A DNA stretch of 34,923 nucleotides from a virus: positions 1 through 34,923 of IMG/VR virus record IMGVR_UViG_3300025131_000197; one strand, given 5' to 3'. Below, piece after piece: positions 26,423 to 34,752 of this stretch. The first letter of the stretch is position 1. Each line of letters begins with the position of its first letter. Under the pieces are notes generated by a model. That model saw nothing but the letters and a program-made list of their open reading frames with translations, was not told the DNA's origin and did not search any database. A program made the translations under genes and the position numbers.

Positions 26423-27544
26423 TTATCTTGAAACTTTAAATGTCCAATTTTCATCAAAATATTGAACGGTTTCACCAGCAGTTCCACTACCACTAACTAC
26501 TTTAAAAAGTACCCGATAAAATCTTTCGGACTGTAATCCGTTCATCCACAAATTGAAATAATTTCCTGTTGAATCACAACTTACCTTTGAACCATTACCA
26601 AATGGAATAATAACATCTTCCGTATGTGCATCTCTAATAGAATAATATGTACTACCACTTGGTAAAGTCTTTACTGTTAAATAATCTGATGTGGTGGAAA
26701 ATGTTTTAACTGGATATCTTTCTCTACCAACTACCCTAAACTTTGTCTTTGAAGTTTCTTGATACTCTGGTCTAACCCCTTTCATATAAAGAATCATATC
26801 TTCAACATCAGTATTAGAAAGTGCAGATAAAGACCCCGTTGTCCAAGTAGAATCATCCCATTCAACTTCTAATTTTGGTTGAAAAACAGTATGTGTTTCT
26901 CTTGAAAAGAATTTAAAATTTCCATAATGGACAGTATTTCCTTCTGAAGCTGAAACATTAGTATTACCAATACTACCACTTCTCTTTAACATGAATCCTT
27001 CGTTTGGATAATTAGAACCACTATAAATCCAATTATTTACAATACCAGTTACATCCATTCTAACATCTGCTGCTTCGTGCGTAAATGATTGAGAAGCCTC
27101 TAAACTATATTGTCCATCAGAACCACTATACCAAGTTCCACCAGAAGCAGATATTGCTGATGTCCAATAAGTTGAAGTATCATCATTATCTCTGTATGTC
27201 CAACTTGCTCCTTCCTTAACTATTGGATTGGAATCAAACCTTCCCGATCCCATATCCCAAGATTGACTTACTGGATATCCATATAAAGTTTGTACTGTAT
27301 TTAATTCTTCTGATCCCGCATCGTATAAATTAAGATAATATTTTGGATTAGATATAATTCCATTAGATATCGAAGAAGAAATATCTGTTAAATCAAATTT
27401 AATTAGTGCTCTAGAAACTGTAATTATTTCTTCTAAACTACTACCTATTTTTTGTATTTCAAGAATTTCATCTAATCCACTATTCATACTTGCACTTGAT
27501 TCGTATAATGTTGTATCTTTGGTTGCATATTCAAAATAATACAT
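26423..27544 (-). CDS. DNRLRE-domain tail structural protein
   Basis: The protein has 373 residues. The start overlaps the gp6 stop as TAATG, with GGAGGAGAG just upstream. Residues 9-230 follow the DNRLRE pattern: DTTLYESSASMNSGLDEIL, ALIKFDL, then MDVTGIVNNWIYSG, NEGFMLK and PKLEVEW. This jelly-roll domain is widespread in extracellular and phage appendage proteins. The last third has a separate beta-rich part (FRVVGRERYPVKTF, YFDENWTFKV). Directly following gp6, it sits where T4 has further wedge and pin genes, so a baseplate-periphery role is likely but inferred. No catalytic residues were seen. Confidence 0.7.
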   Translation of the reverse strand: MYYFEYATKDTTLYESSASMNSGLDEILEIQKIGSSLEEIITVSRALIKFDLTDISSSISNGIISNPKYYLNLYDAGSEELNTVQTLYGYPVSQSWDMGSGRFDSNPIVKEGASWTYRDNDDTSTYWTSAISASGGTWYSGSDGQYSLEASQSFTHEAADVRMDVTGIVNNWIYSGSNYPNEGFMLKRSGSIGNTNVSASEGNTVHYGNFKFFSRETHTVFQPKLEVEWDDSTWTTGSLSALSNTDVEDMILYMKGVRPEYQETSKTKFRVVGRERYPVKTFSTTSDYLTVKTLPSGSTYYSIRDAHTEDVIIPFGNGSKVSCDSTGNYFNLWMNGLQSERFYRVLFKVVSGSGTAGETVQYFDENWTFKVSR

Positions 27545-29562
27545 TAGCTCTCTCCTCCTGTACTATCTCCTTTAACCCTGCCTTCAATATCTTGATTTGG
27601 AAATTTAAGTTCAAATATAGCTGGATCAACAGAGGGATAAATTACTCCGTTTTTTGTAGATGATTGTATATTAAAAATATTTCCTGAATACCCATCAACT
27701 TGTTTATATTTATTATATACAACTACTGGCAAACTGTTTGGATTATTAGCTTCTGGAGGAACAACCGCGGCCACTCCTTCAGCAAAAGAAATTTGTTGTG
27801 CTAAATCTACAAGAACAATAGGCTGATTAATTTGCCACCTATCAATGGCGAAAAATTGTTTTACTTTATTAATACATCTTAAAATTACTTCTTGTTTATT
27901 ATATCCAGACTTCGTAATAATTGTAAATTTAACCCCAATATTAATAACCCAAGCATCTTTAATATTAACAGCATCAGTAATCAATCTATATTGTCCAAGA
28001 TATGTTTTAACATTTTCCTTTACTGCCTGATTTACAGTAACTATCTGTTTGGATGGTGTGTACCCTAAAACATACATATTTAATGCTAATGGATTTGCTG
28101 TTTCTATTGGTGGAGTTGAAGGGCCAGATGGAATATCATCCTCATTAATAAGACTTGGATCTATTGAAAAAACTCCAGGACTAACTTGTGTCTGCATTCC
28201 ACCTTCAAGTTGAGTATCTTGAACAATATATACTTTAGCAACATTACCATATTTTGGAGGCAAAGAATAAACACGAATTATATAATCTTCTTTTGTAACA
28301 CATCTATTTTGACTTTGAAAATGTTTAAGTGCATTATTCTTAACTTCTTGAATTGTCTCTTCTCCACCACCACCACTTGTTGGTTCTGGATTAATTACTG
28401 CTACAGAGTTTTTACTCTCCTGAACTAAACTCGCATTTAGTGACTGAGGAACTTCTCCATAAACAACATTGCCAAAATTAATTATACTTCCTGCAGCTGC
28501 ATTATCATTAATACTACCACCATATGAATATTGAACTGTTAATGTTGTATTAGAAGGAGCTAATCCATATGTTTTTGTATTTAAAAAATTTGTAGGATCA
28601 AAAGAACTATCTAACCTAGTAGCACCACCTGTTAAAATATCAGCGTTTACATTTCCAGGACTTGGGATTATTTCTTCATCTGGATTATCTGAAACTCCAG
28701 CCCCAAATCTCACTTCACTCCTACCATCTGGACGAATGAAAGTTGTAAATCTATATGGAGTCTTTAATAATTTTAATAAATACGGAGCTGTCTCATTAAA
28801 TTGAAATAGTTCTGGATCATTAGTTGATGTATTTTCTACTTCTTCAAAAACTGTATCTTGTGCTAAAAATGGAACTTCTTTCCAAATATTTCCATCACTA
28901 TCTGTAACACTTAAAATCTCTATAACATTAGGATTAGATAAAGTTACCTTATTATATTTAACTGCAGAACCAAAATCAAAAGTTTCTGTTGATGTTTCTC
29001 CACTTTTTACTTGTATTGATTTTTTAAGTAAATATTTACTTGGAGTTCCTCCGTTATCTACTTCAAAAATAGTTACATCTGTTTGATCAAATGAACCTGA
29101 ACTTTTAAAATTACAGTTATCAACACTTCTATATTCAGTACCAGTGGTTGATTTAACAACAAGTCCTTCTAAAAGATTTAACGCATATCTCATATCAGGA
29201 GCGACCGATTCTCCACTTCCACTTGATGGTACAGTTTGAAACACATCTAATTTACCGACAGATGGACTGCTAAGTCTAGGTCTGTATCCATAACCTTGTG
29301 CCATTTCAAATACAGTTTTTCTTTCCTCTGCATACGCTAATAAAGATTCTTTAAATTGTTCATCTATGTAATAAGATAAAACATCTCCAACATATGATGC
29401 CATTTCAATAAACATCATACCTGGTGATGCTTCATTAAAATCATTATATGTGTTAGGATAATAAATTTTTGTAAATTCAATTAATTGATTTCTAAGTGAT
29501 GCAAAATCCTTATTTAAATATTTTACTTCCTTTACTACATCTGCACTCTGGTTATACGCCAT
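27544..29562 (-). CDS. 6: Baseplate wedge protein, gp6/J-like
   Basis: The protein has 672 residues from ATG 29562, with GGGGAATTGGAA before it. A TTG at 29568 would add two residues and is less likely. The N-terminus matches the baseplate J/gp6 family: YLNKDFASLRNQLIEF, YYPNTYNDFNEASPGMMFIE, ASYVGDVLSYYIDEQF and FEMAQGYGYRP. A central helical part (NNALKHFQSQNRCVTKEDYI) and LPPKYGNVAKVYIV correspond to the conserved J-like core, followed by VKTYLGQYRLITD and the C-terminal WQINQPIVLVDLAQQI. In contractile tails gp6 forms the dimeric ring of the wedge with gp7. It follows gp25, as in many related systems, and overlaps the next gene by one base. Confidence 0.92.
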   Translation of the reverse strand: MAYNQSADVVKEVKYLNKDFASLRNQLIEFTKIYYPNTYNDFNEASPGMMFIEMASYVGDVLSYYIDEQFKESLLAYAEERKTVFEMAQGYGYRPRLSSPSVGKLDVFQTVPSSGSGESVAPDMRYALNLLEGLVVKSTTGTEYRSVDNCNFKSSGSFDQTDVTIFEVDNGGTPSKYLLKKSIQVKSGETSTETFDFGSAVKYNKVTLSNPNVIEILSVTDSDGNIWKEVPFLAQDTVFEEVENTSTNDPELFQFNETAPYLLKLLKTPYRFTTFIRPDGRSEVRFGAGVSDNPDEEIIPSPGNVNADILTGGATRLDSSFDPTNFLNTKTYGLAPSNTTLTVQYSYGGSINDNAAAGSIINFGNVVYGEVPQSLNASLVQESKNSVAVINPEPTSGGGGEETIQEVKNNALKHFQSQNRCVTKEDYIIRVYSLPPKYGNVAKVYIVQDTQLEGGMQTQVSPGVFSIDPSLINEDDIPSGPSTPPIETANPLALNMYVLGYTPSKQIVTVNQAVKENVKTYLGQYRLITDAVNIKDAWVINIGVKFTIITKSGYNKQEVILRCINKVKQFFAIDRWQINQPIVLVDLAQQISFAEGVAAVVPPEANNPNSLPVVVYNKYKQVDGYSGNIFNIQSSTKNGVIYPSVDPAIFELKFPNQDIEGRVKGDSTGGES

Positions 29563-29583
29563 TTCCAATTCCCCTTTTATTTA

Positions 29584-30027
29584 CTATTCAACTTCATTTC
29601 CATATACTAATTCCCCCCTTGAAGAATCAAAATTCAAAGTTAAATTACTATAATCGCCTGGATTTACCGCAAGACTAAATTCAAGTTCAATATTAACTAT
29701 ATTATCTACAAAACTAATATCTAATTTTGATATTGTAACGTGTGGCATCCAAATACTTATAGCCCCATTAATAGAAGTTGATATTTCTTCTTCCCATTGT
29801 CCCTCGTCTGCCATAGGTTCAAATACTGATTGGTGTAATGCTGATCCAAAAGTTGGTTGTCCAACTCTTTCTCCTGGAACAGTTAATAACAAATTTTTAA
29901 TATTGTGTCTAGTTTGTTCAAGTACTGTTTGAGTTTGTTTGAAAAATCCACCATTATGTCTACCTAACGGAAAACTAAGCCCTATCCAAGTATTTGGATC
30001 TAAGTTTTTTTCTCTAATACCAGCCAT
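29584..30027 (-). CDS. 25: Baseplate wedge protein gp25
   Basis: The protein has 147 residues, close to T4 gp25 (132) and to the W-like lysozyme-fold wedge family. GERVGQPTFGSALHQSVFEP (about 76-95) is the hallmark EPR-type segment. It is preceded by a helix that ends in LLTVP and followed by W-containing and strand elements (WMPHVTISKLDI, IVNIELEFSL). gp25 is a small wedge subunit that nucleates the sheath and binds gp6. It has no lysozyme activity. AGTGAGGAAGA precedes the ATG, and the gp6 gene begins 21 bases after its stop. Confidence 0.93.
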   Translation of the reverse strand: MAGIREKNLDPNTWIGLSFPLGRHNGGFFKQTQTVLEQTRHNIKNLLLTVPGERVGQPTFGSALHQSVFEPMADEGQWEEEISTSINGAISIWMPHVTISKLDISFVDNIVNIELEFSLAVNPGDYSNLTLNFDSSRGELVYGNEVE

Positions 30028-30042
30028 TTATCTTCCTCACTT

Positions 30043-30495
30043 TTATTTGTCAAATTTTTTCATTAAAGAACTATAATCTTTTGTTAACGCGTCTGTTACA
30101 TAATCAGGAACATCATTGACATTTTTACCTCGTGACTTTATAGATTCTACTGCTCCTATATCTCGCTTATCTTGATCTGATTTTCCATGTACCGCCAACT
30201 CATCTACTCTAGAAGTATCATATGTTCCACCACCCATAGTTGGATATGATTCTTGGCCATTTCCTTGTGGAAGCCCACCAACAGTTTCATTTAATACCTT
30301 ATTTAGAACTTTATTTTCTGTATAGTTTTTATACTCTACTTTAGTTTTCTTTTTTGATTTAGTCACAACTGGTTCCGAAACTAACTCGGTAAGTGAAGAT
30401 GAGTTTTCTTCTTTAATAAATATCTCATTTAATTGTTTTTTCACTTCTTTACTAACCAGCGATTCTATTATTTTTGTCAATTCACTTCTTTTCAT
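30043..30495 (-). CDS. Small, largely disordered phage protein
   Basis: The protein has 150 residues. The N-terminal 26 residues form a basic amphipathic helix (MKRSELTKIIESLVSKEV then KKQLNE). The rest is rich in Ser, Lys, Gly and Asp and probably disordered, with a short TYDTSRVDELAVHGKSDQ stretch. AGAGGTAA precedes the ATG. It sits between the 155-residue gene and gp25. I do not recognise it. Similar Lys-rich helix-plus-disorder proteins beginning MKxSELKxII are, from memory, common in marine phages. An LNE site ends the helix, so prohead protease processing is conceivable, but the position among baseplate genes gives no support. Confidence 0.6.
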   Translation of the reverse strand: MKRSELTKIIESLVSKEVKKQLNEIFIKEENSSSLTELVSEPVVTKSKKKTKVEYKNYTENKVLNKVLNETVGGLPQGNGQESYPTMGGGTYDTSRVDELAVHGKSDQDKRDIGAVESIKSRGKNVNDVPDYVTDALTKDYSSLMKKFDK

Positions 30496-30507
30496 TTTAT
30501 TACCTCT

Positions 30508-30975
30508 TTATCTATTAAAAAAATTTAAACCTCTATCAACTAACCAACTTGGTTTTTTACCTTGCCAAACTACCTTCCCCTTTACAGAAAAAGAATGTGG
30601 TTTTCTTACATTTTTAAATTTTGGAACAACCTCATGTCCTGTAGCAATACCTCTTCCAGTAGTAACTACTCTCCCAGCTCCTGCAGCACTCCACGAAGTT
30701 CCAACACTTTTAACAACAACTGGACCAGACCATTTAATTTTTGGTGAAGATCCAAGTTCTACACTTTCTATACTAACCAATCCTTCTGCCACACCTTTAA
30801 CTTCTGCTTCTAATACAAATTTACCAATAGCTTCAGATATAAGTCTAGATATTTTTTTATTCTTTTTAGACATATCTACACGCATTTTACCCTTTATTTT
30901 TTTTGGTATTTGAGAATCAAAAGCTTTTTTAATATCACTTGACAATCTTCTTACAGTAACTTCATTTATTGCCAT
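30508..30975 (-). CDS. Small basic tail-region protein of unknown function
   Basis: The protein has 155 residues. It overlaps the upstream stop as TAATG, and a near-perfect AGGAGGT lies inside the end of that gene, so expression should be strong. The N-terminal half is Lys/Arg-rich (KKIKGKMRVDMSKKNKKISR) and helical. The C-terminal half is Gly/Val-rich with strand elements (SGPVVVKSVGTSWSAAGAGR, KGKVVWQGKKPSWLVD). No known motif is recognised. Its place between the hub-region gene and gp25 suggests a small baseplate or tail-tube-associated protein. This is inference from position only. Confidence 0.6.
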   Translation of the reverse strand: MAINEVTVRRLSSDIKKAFDSQIPKKIKGKMRVDMSKKNKKISRLISEAIGKFVLEAEVKGVAEGLVSIESVELGSSPKIKWSGPVVVKSVGTSWSAAGAGRVVTTGRGIATGHEVVPKFKNVRKPHSFSVKGKVVWQGKKPSWLVDRGLNFFNR

Positions 30976-32384
30976 TATGTACCTCCTACAGTATCAGCAA
31001 CCGTGTTTACGGCTTCAGTTAAACTACCTGGAATCTTTTCCAATGAAGTTCCAAATCTTTTTTCATTTACATATGTATCTTTTTCATTATCTTCTAAATT
31101 TTTAAATCCAGTATACATAAAAGTTCCTGGAACTGCAAGTTCTTCGGATGAATCTCCATCAAAAAACAATACATTGACCGAAGCCTTTCCAGCTATTTCA
31201 ACAACATCATCTGTAAAAAGATAAAGTGATCCACCAGATGGTATTGGTATAGTTCCTTCTCCAAAATAAGCTGGTTTACGTTTTAATGTTTCACCCTTAG
31301 TACCTTCTGGAGCAAAATCTGGTCCTATTTGACCTGGTGAACTTCTTTTGACAAGTACATCAAAAAGACTTCCTGTAGTCATCGAAATTACTCCACATGG
31401 TGGTTCATATCCAATATTTTCAACACGTTCCCAATTATAATTTAAATCAGAATCAAATGGTAACTTCATTTGTATCTTTGTTCCATATAAAATAGGTGGT
31501 GGAGCTTTTAACTCTTCCATTATTTTATCATATTTAGGTTTTAAATAATCTTTAATTTTATCATCTAATTCTTCACACTCTTCTTTAACATTTTCAGCTG
31601 CAGCTTTTAGAATATCTGGTAACGGATCTAATTTTTCCTTAACATAATCCACCCCCATTTTTGCTATTGTAGATATACCAATAGTAGGTGCAAATGGTTG
31701 TGGTATCATAATACCCTGTTGTATATAACCCAACCATTTTAAAAGATGCATAATCGTTCTAAATACAGCTATTAATAATTTCAAAATTGATATTGCTAAT
31801 AAAATTTTTCCTATCAATTCAAGTAACCAAATTAATTTTTCCTTTACCCACCCCGGCAAATCAACTTTTAAATTTTCAGCTTCATCCAACTTCTCTTCTA
31901 TTTCTCTAATTTTTTCTCTAATCGGTTCTAACATTGCCATAAGTTCTGCAATTTTTGATTGAATATACTCTGGCAAATTAAATGAAAGTAACCAATCAAG
32001 AAAACCTTGTGGATCATATTCTTCAATATTACCCTCGTCTTGCATCTTAAATATTTTTGCTCGCTCTTCTTCCATTCCAACATTAAGTTGATCAACAAGT
32101 GACTGTATTGGATTTATAGTATCCTGTACGGCCGCAGGAATATCTTCAAGTGGTATTTCTGCTACTTCTTCAATAACACCTAATACCCACGATCCTCCCA
32201 TTAAAATACACTCTCGTTCAGTTAACATAAGAGTTTCACCAGAAGGTAAAGAACATACTCCCATTTCATCAGATGGGCCTGTGGTCATTGGTTGTTCAGA
32301 TCTAGAAGTTAAATCACCATCTTCTAATCTGCGTTTTTCTTGTAATTCTTGAAGTTCGTCTTGTCGTTCTTTATTTATTGGCAT
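30975..32384 (-). CDS. Hub-region tail protein with a long hydrophobic helix
   Basis: The protein has 469 residues. The start follows AAGGA, 5 bases after the hub gene's stop. Residues 42-66 (VCSLPSGETLMLTERECILM) hold two Cys in a compact motif. Residues about 140-170 are charged coiled coil. Residues 182-222 form an unusually long hydrophobic helix (LIWLLELIGKILLAISILKL, then LIAVF and IMHLLKWLGYI). Residues 245-295 are another charged helix, and the C-terminal third is beta-rich (ILYGTKIQMKLPFDSD, GSLYLFTDDVVEIAG). It is encoded directly after the gp5 hub protein. The hydrophobic helix could line a channel, pack inside the tail or insert in a host membrane. No family is recognised. Confidence 0.6.
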   Translation of the reverse strand: MPINKERQDELQELQEKRRLEDGDLTSRSEQPMTTGPSDEMGVCSLPSGETLMLTERECILMGGSWVLGVIEEVAEIPLEDIPAAVQDTINPIQSLVDQLNVGMEEERAKIFKMQDEGNIEEYDPQGFLDWLLSFNLPEYIQSKIAELMAMLEPIREKIREIEEKLDEAENLKVDLPGWVKEKLIWLLELIGKILLAISILKLLIAVFRTIMHLLKWLGYIQQGIMIPQPFAPTIGISTIAKMGVDYVKEKLDPLPDILKAAAENVKEECEELDDKIKDYLKPKYDKIMEELKAPPPILYGTKIQMKLPFDSDLNYNWERVENIGYEPPCGVISMTTGSLFDVLVKRSSPGQIGPDFAPEGTKGETLKRKPAYFGEGTIPIPSGGSLYLFTDDVVEIAGKASVNVLFFDGDSSEELAVPGTFMYTGFKNLEDNEKDTYVNEKRFGTSLEKIPGSLTEAVNTVADTVGGT

Positions 32385-32389
32385 TAGAA

Positions 32390-33931
32390 TTATCCTTGAG
32401 TCGTATCTGGTATTTCATATCCCTTAGTATGAATTTCTACTATATTATCCCAGTCTGTATTATCCCATAAATCGTCTAAGTTTGATCCTTCATTTACTAC
32501 TGGAACTTCTGGATCCATAGCTTTTTTCTTATCTGGAGATACTGACTTCGGAGACATAAATACTACATCACTTAAACATTTTGAATCTAATGGATATCCT
32601 TGTAAAGTAGTTCTCTTTGCAGCTGGAAATCCCCCTTGTAAATCTTCAATTGTTTTCTCTATAGCTTTTTTTACATTTTTTGCTGACCCTACCAATGGAT
32701 CTGGTTCTCCTTCTTTCACTTGAGGAGCTTCAACCGTCATGTTCATATGTTTCCATAAAGCTTTTAAAACTTCCGTCAATGTCATTACAGTTGCTTTTCC
32801 AAGTAATGCTTGTTCATAAGCAATTGTACCTGAAGCTTTAGCTCCTGGTGCTGAAAGTCCTAATTCTATTCTATTACTATTTAAAAGTATTCTTTGTTCT
32901 GCATCTACTACAAATTTTCTAGGTGTATTAAAATACATACCACCACCACTAAATCCATATATCTTATCATATTTAGAATTAAAAGTTATTCCACCAGAAT
33001 TAAGTATTATTTGTTTACCTTTCCATGTTGGTACTGGTAATCCAAGTATTGAAAGTGATTTCCCATACCATATATCACTATCCCACAATGCAGCTGGAGT
33101 TAAATTTACATCCTCATTTGTAGTCATCCACATAGAAGATCCATCAAAATTTATATTCTCCTTACATGGTAAATTATGATGTTTCACAAGTGGTTTCATT
33201 ACTCCAAGAGCTCTTTCACCAAACATTTGTAAGTCTGTCATTTGTCCAGCTCTTATTTTAATATTAGGAGAATGTTTATATTTTTTTCTACTTTCTTCAG
33301 TGTTACCTTTAACTATATTACTACTAAGTCTAATTGTATTACCAAATCTCCCCTGTATGGATAAATCTCCTTCTTCTGGAGTAAGTTGTCTAATTCGTTG
33401 AGCATAATCATGGTAAGCCTTACCTAGTTTTTCTATAAAAATTTTATCTTCAAATTCATTAGGATCATCTATTTTACGCAACATACTGCGAACTTCACTT
33501 AATCCAGGTACAACACTTTGATTTACAGAATTACGTATATTTAATTTTTGAGTATAATAAGATTTTCCCAAATAATTTGCAACAATAACATACTCATGTA
33601 CCAATGGATATTGTTTTATATTTGAATCTAATGGAAAAATCCATTCCAATTCTTCAACTTTAGCAGTTCCCTGTTGACTATAAACCATTCTAGCTTTAAT
33701 TGCTCCCAAATAACTAAAATCTGGAGTTTTATTGTCAGCCAATACAAGATTATTATCTATAAAATCTTGTGAGTCTAAAATAACCCTTTCTACTTCAGCT
33801 ACTTCTAATTCATAAAATTCCTGTTTAGATGTAGTAGCCTGTTTAATTAAACTATATACAAATGGAACTTTTGTAATTCCACCTTTAAACTTACTAAAAA
33901 TATTTTTAGTAGGACTAGACCACCATGCCAT
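32390..33931 (-). CDS. 5: Baseplate hub protein, gp5/VgrG-type OB-fold
   Basis: The protein has 513 residues. Residues about 85-205 form the gp5 OB-fold domain that closes the tail tube: VEELEWIFPLDS, HEYVIVANYLGKSYY and PEEGDLSIQGRFGNTIRLSS, the last being the typical (E)GD(L)xxxGRFGNxIR strand pair. The C-terminal half has repeated short strands (QIILNSGGITFNS, GGGMYFNTPRKFVVDA, QRILLNSNRIELG) consistent with the beta-helical needle or a pre-needle stalk. No lysozyme domain (T4 gp5 has one) is visible. AAGGA precedes the ATG. It is near the promoter-proximal end of the baseplate operon, next to a small helical protein and the hydrophobic-helix protein. Confidence 0.85.
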   Translation of the reverse strand: MAWWSSPTKNIFSKFKGGITKVPFVYSLIKQATTSKQEFYELEVAEVERVILDSQDFIDNNLVLADNKTPDFSYLGAIKARMVYSQQGTAKVEELEWIFPLDSNIKQYPLVHEYVIVANYLGKSYYTQKLNIRNSVNQSVVPGLSEVRSMLRKIDDPNEFEDKIFIEKLGKAYHDYAQRIRQLTPEEGDLSIQGRFGNTIRLSSNIVKGNTEESRKKYKHSPNIKIRAGQMTDLQMFGERALGVMKPLVKHHNLPCKENINFDGSSMWMTTNEDVNLTPAALWDSDIWYGKSLSILGLPVPTWKGKQIILNSGGITFNSKYDKIYGFSGGGMYFNTPRKFVVDAEQRILLNSNRIELGLSAPGAKASGTIAYEQALLGKATVMTLTEVLKALWKHMNMTVEAPQVKEGEPDPLVGSAKNVKKAIEKTIEDLQGGFPAAKRTTLQGYPLDSKCLSDVVFMSPKSVSPDKKKAMDPEVPVVNEGSNLDDLWDNTDWDNIVEIHTKGYEIPDTTQG

Positions 33932-33932
33932 T

Positions 33933-34325
33933 TTAATTTTCCTTAACTTCGCTAATATCTTTATTTATTTCATCTGATTTCTTTTGAATATCTACAACTA
34001 CTTCATCTATACTTGTTAATAATTGTTCTTTTTCACTATCCGATAATCCAAATTCTGAATCTGAACCGCCCCTTGCTTCAGCAGCTATTAATCGTTGTAC
34101 AACGGTTGCCAACTTAACAAGTTGTTCATCATTCTTTACATTTATATCCAAATACTCCTTTATCATAGGAATTAACTGAACAGCCATGTCCCCATCCTTA
34201 ATAAATCCAGCAACTTCTTTTACTAATACTTCAAGTTGTTTTTTATTATGAACGGAATTATCATATATGTCTTTAAATAATGAAGATAGCGATTTACCCT
34301 CAAATAATTCATAATCTTGACTCAT
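33933..34325 (-). CDS. Small helical protein heading the baseplate operon
   Basis: The protein has 130 residues. AGAAGGA lies nine bases before the ATG. It is acidic and helical throughout (YELFEGKSLSSLFKDIYDN, KKQLEVLVKEVAGFIKDGD, AVQLIPMIKEYLDI). A Gly/Ser-rich hinge (ARGGSDSEFG) near residue 87 leads to a last charged helix. No motif is recognised. It is first in the minus-strand baseplate operon and directly precedes the gp5 hub gene, which suggests a hub-assembly or chaperone-like role, inferred from position. Confidence 0.6.
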   Translation of the reverse strand: MSQDYELFEGKSLSSLFKDIYDNSVHNKKQLEVLVKEVAGFIKDGDMAVQLIPMIKEYLDINVKNDEQLVKLATVVQRLIAAEARGGSDSEFGLSDSEKEQLLTSIDEVVVDIQKKSDEINKDISEVKEN

Positions 34326-34368
34326 TTTGATTTCCTTCTAATATTAAAATAAGATATTATAACTCATC

Positions 34369-34379
34369 TATAAATATAA
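34369..34379 (-). promoter_or_regulatory. Candidate phage promoter element (TTATATTTATA) for the baseplate operon
   Basis: On the minus strand TTATATTTATA lies 43 bases before the ATG at 34325. A start near 34362 would give a leader of about 37 bases with an AGAAGGA ribosome site. The 11-mer also occurs at 15591 and 17520. On the plus strand the same bases read TATAAATA, the T4 late-promoter consensus, so a plus-strand role towards 34516 cannot be excluded. The divergent gap 34326-34515 (190 bases) holds this, a plus-strand TATAAT and a small hairpin. Confidence 0.45.
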
Positions 34380-34433
34380 AATATACCAAAAATAGAAGAT
34401 TTTAATAGCGCACATATATATCAAAAAATAAAA

Positions 34434-34439
34434 TATAAT
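34434..34439 (+). promoter_or_regulatory. Candidate -10 box for the small hydrophobic-protein gene
   Basis: A perfect TATAAT lies on the plus strand 76 bases before the ATG at 34516. The region about 17 bases upstream (CACATA) is a poor -35 match. The surrounding sequence is extremely AT-rich, so chance matches are likely. Confidence 0.3.
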
Positions 34440-34464
34440 ATATACCATATTTATTATACGGAAG

Positions 34465-34483
34465 AAGGGTAAATCCCTTTTTT
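34465..34483 (+). promoter_or_regulatory. Short leader hairpin followed by a T run
   Basis: AAGGG, loop TAAAT, CCCTT, then four more T. The five-base-pair stem plus T run looks like a weak intrinsic terminator, placed about 33 bases before the ATG at 34516 and downstream of the TATAAT. It could act as an attenuator or 5'-end stabiliser of the transcript. No upstream plus-strand gene in the window would need a terminator here. Confidence 0.35.
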
Positions 34484-34515
34484 GTTAAAAGATAAGTAAA
34501 TAACGGGAGAAAACA

Positions 34516-34737
34516 ATGAAGGAAATCATCGCATTAGTCAAAGGTTGGTTAGACGATTTAGTTCATCTAATGACCTCTTTTATAGCAATAGGAGCCGTTG
34601 GCGAAGTATTGTTTGGAAGTGGTGTCTTTGGCGTTAATGTTATAGGTAACCTAACATCAATCATAGATAAATTCGGCGAATCCGGTTTCGCTGGCCTCGT
34701 CGCTTTATTGGTGTTGGTGGGTTTATTTCGTAAATAG
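34516..34737 (+). CDS. Small hydrophobic (probably membrane) protein, single-gene unit
   Basis: The protein has 73 residues. The start has a strong ribosome site (GGGAG, 7 bases before ATG). Two hydrophobic segments are seen (about 17-36, MTSFIAIGAVGEVLFGSGVF, and 57-70, GFAGLVALLVLVGLF), with an amphipathic N-terminus (MKEIIALVKGWLDDLV) and a basic end (RK). The codons are visibly richer in G+C than in the minus-strand genes. It is the only plus-strand gene at this end, has its own leader and a strong terminator, and so is probably transcribed alone and highly expressed. No signal peptide is seen. A holin or small virion/membrane protein are possibilities; neither is supported by a specific motif. 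From memory, similar small proteins occur in marine phage contigs. Confidence 0.7.
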   Translation: MKEIIALVKGWLDDLVHLMTSFIAIGAVGEVLFGSGVFGVNVIGNLTSIIDKFGESGFAGLVALLVLVGLFRK

Positions 34738-34752
34738 CTATTATCGGATAAT

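Noticed and set aside
32390-33931. Lysozyme domain in the gp5-like hub protein
   Set aside because: No lysozyme catalytic pattern is visible between the OB fold and the C-terminal strands; the protein looks like the shorter hub form without lysozyme.
34369-34376. Plus-strand T4 late promoter (TATAAATA) for the small hydrophobic gene
   Set aside because: The same string occurs in other gaps where only minus-strand genes follow, so the minus-strand reading fits better. It also occurs within coding sequence (for example near 12791), so a single match means little.
34516-34737. Holin call for the 73-residue hydrophobic protein
   Set aside because: Two hydrophobic segments and small size are compatible, but there is no endolysin neighbour and no holin motif, so it is left unnamed.
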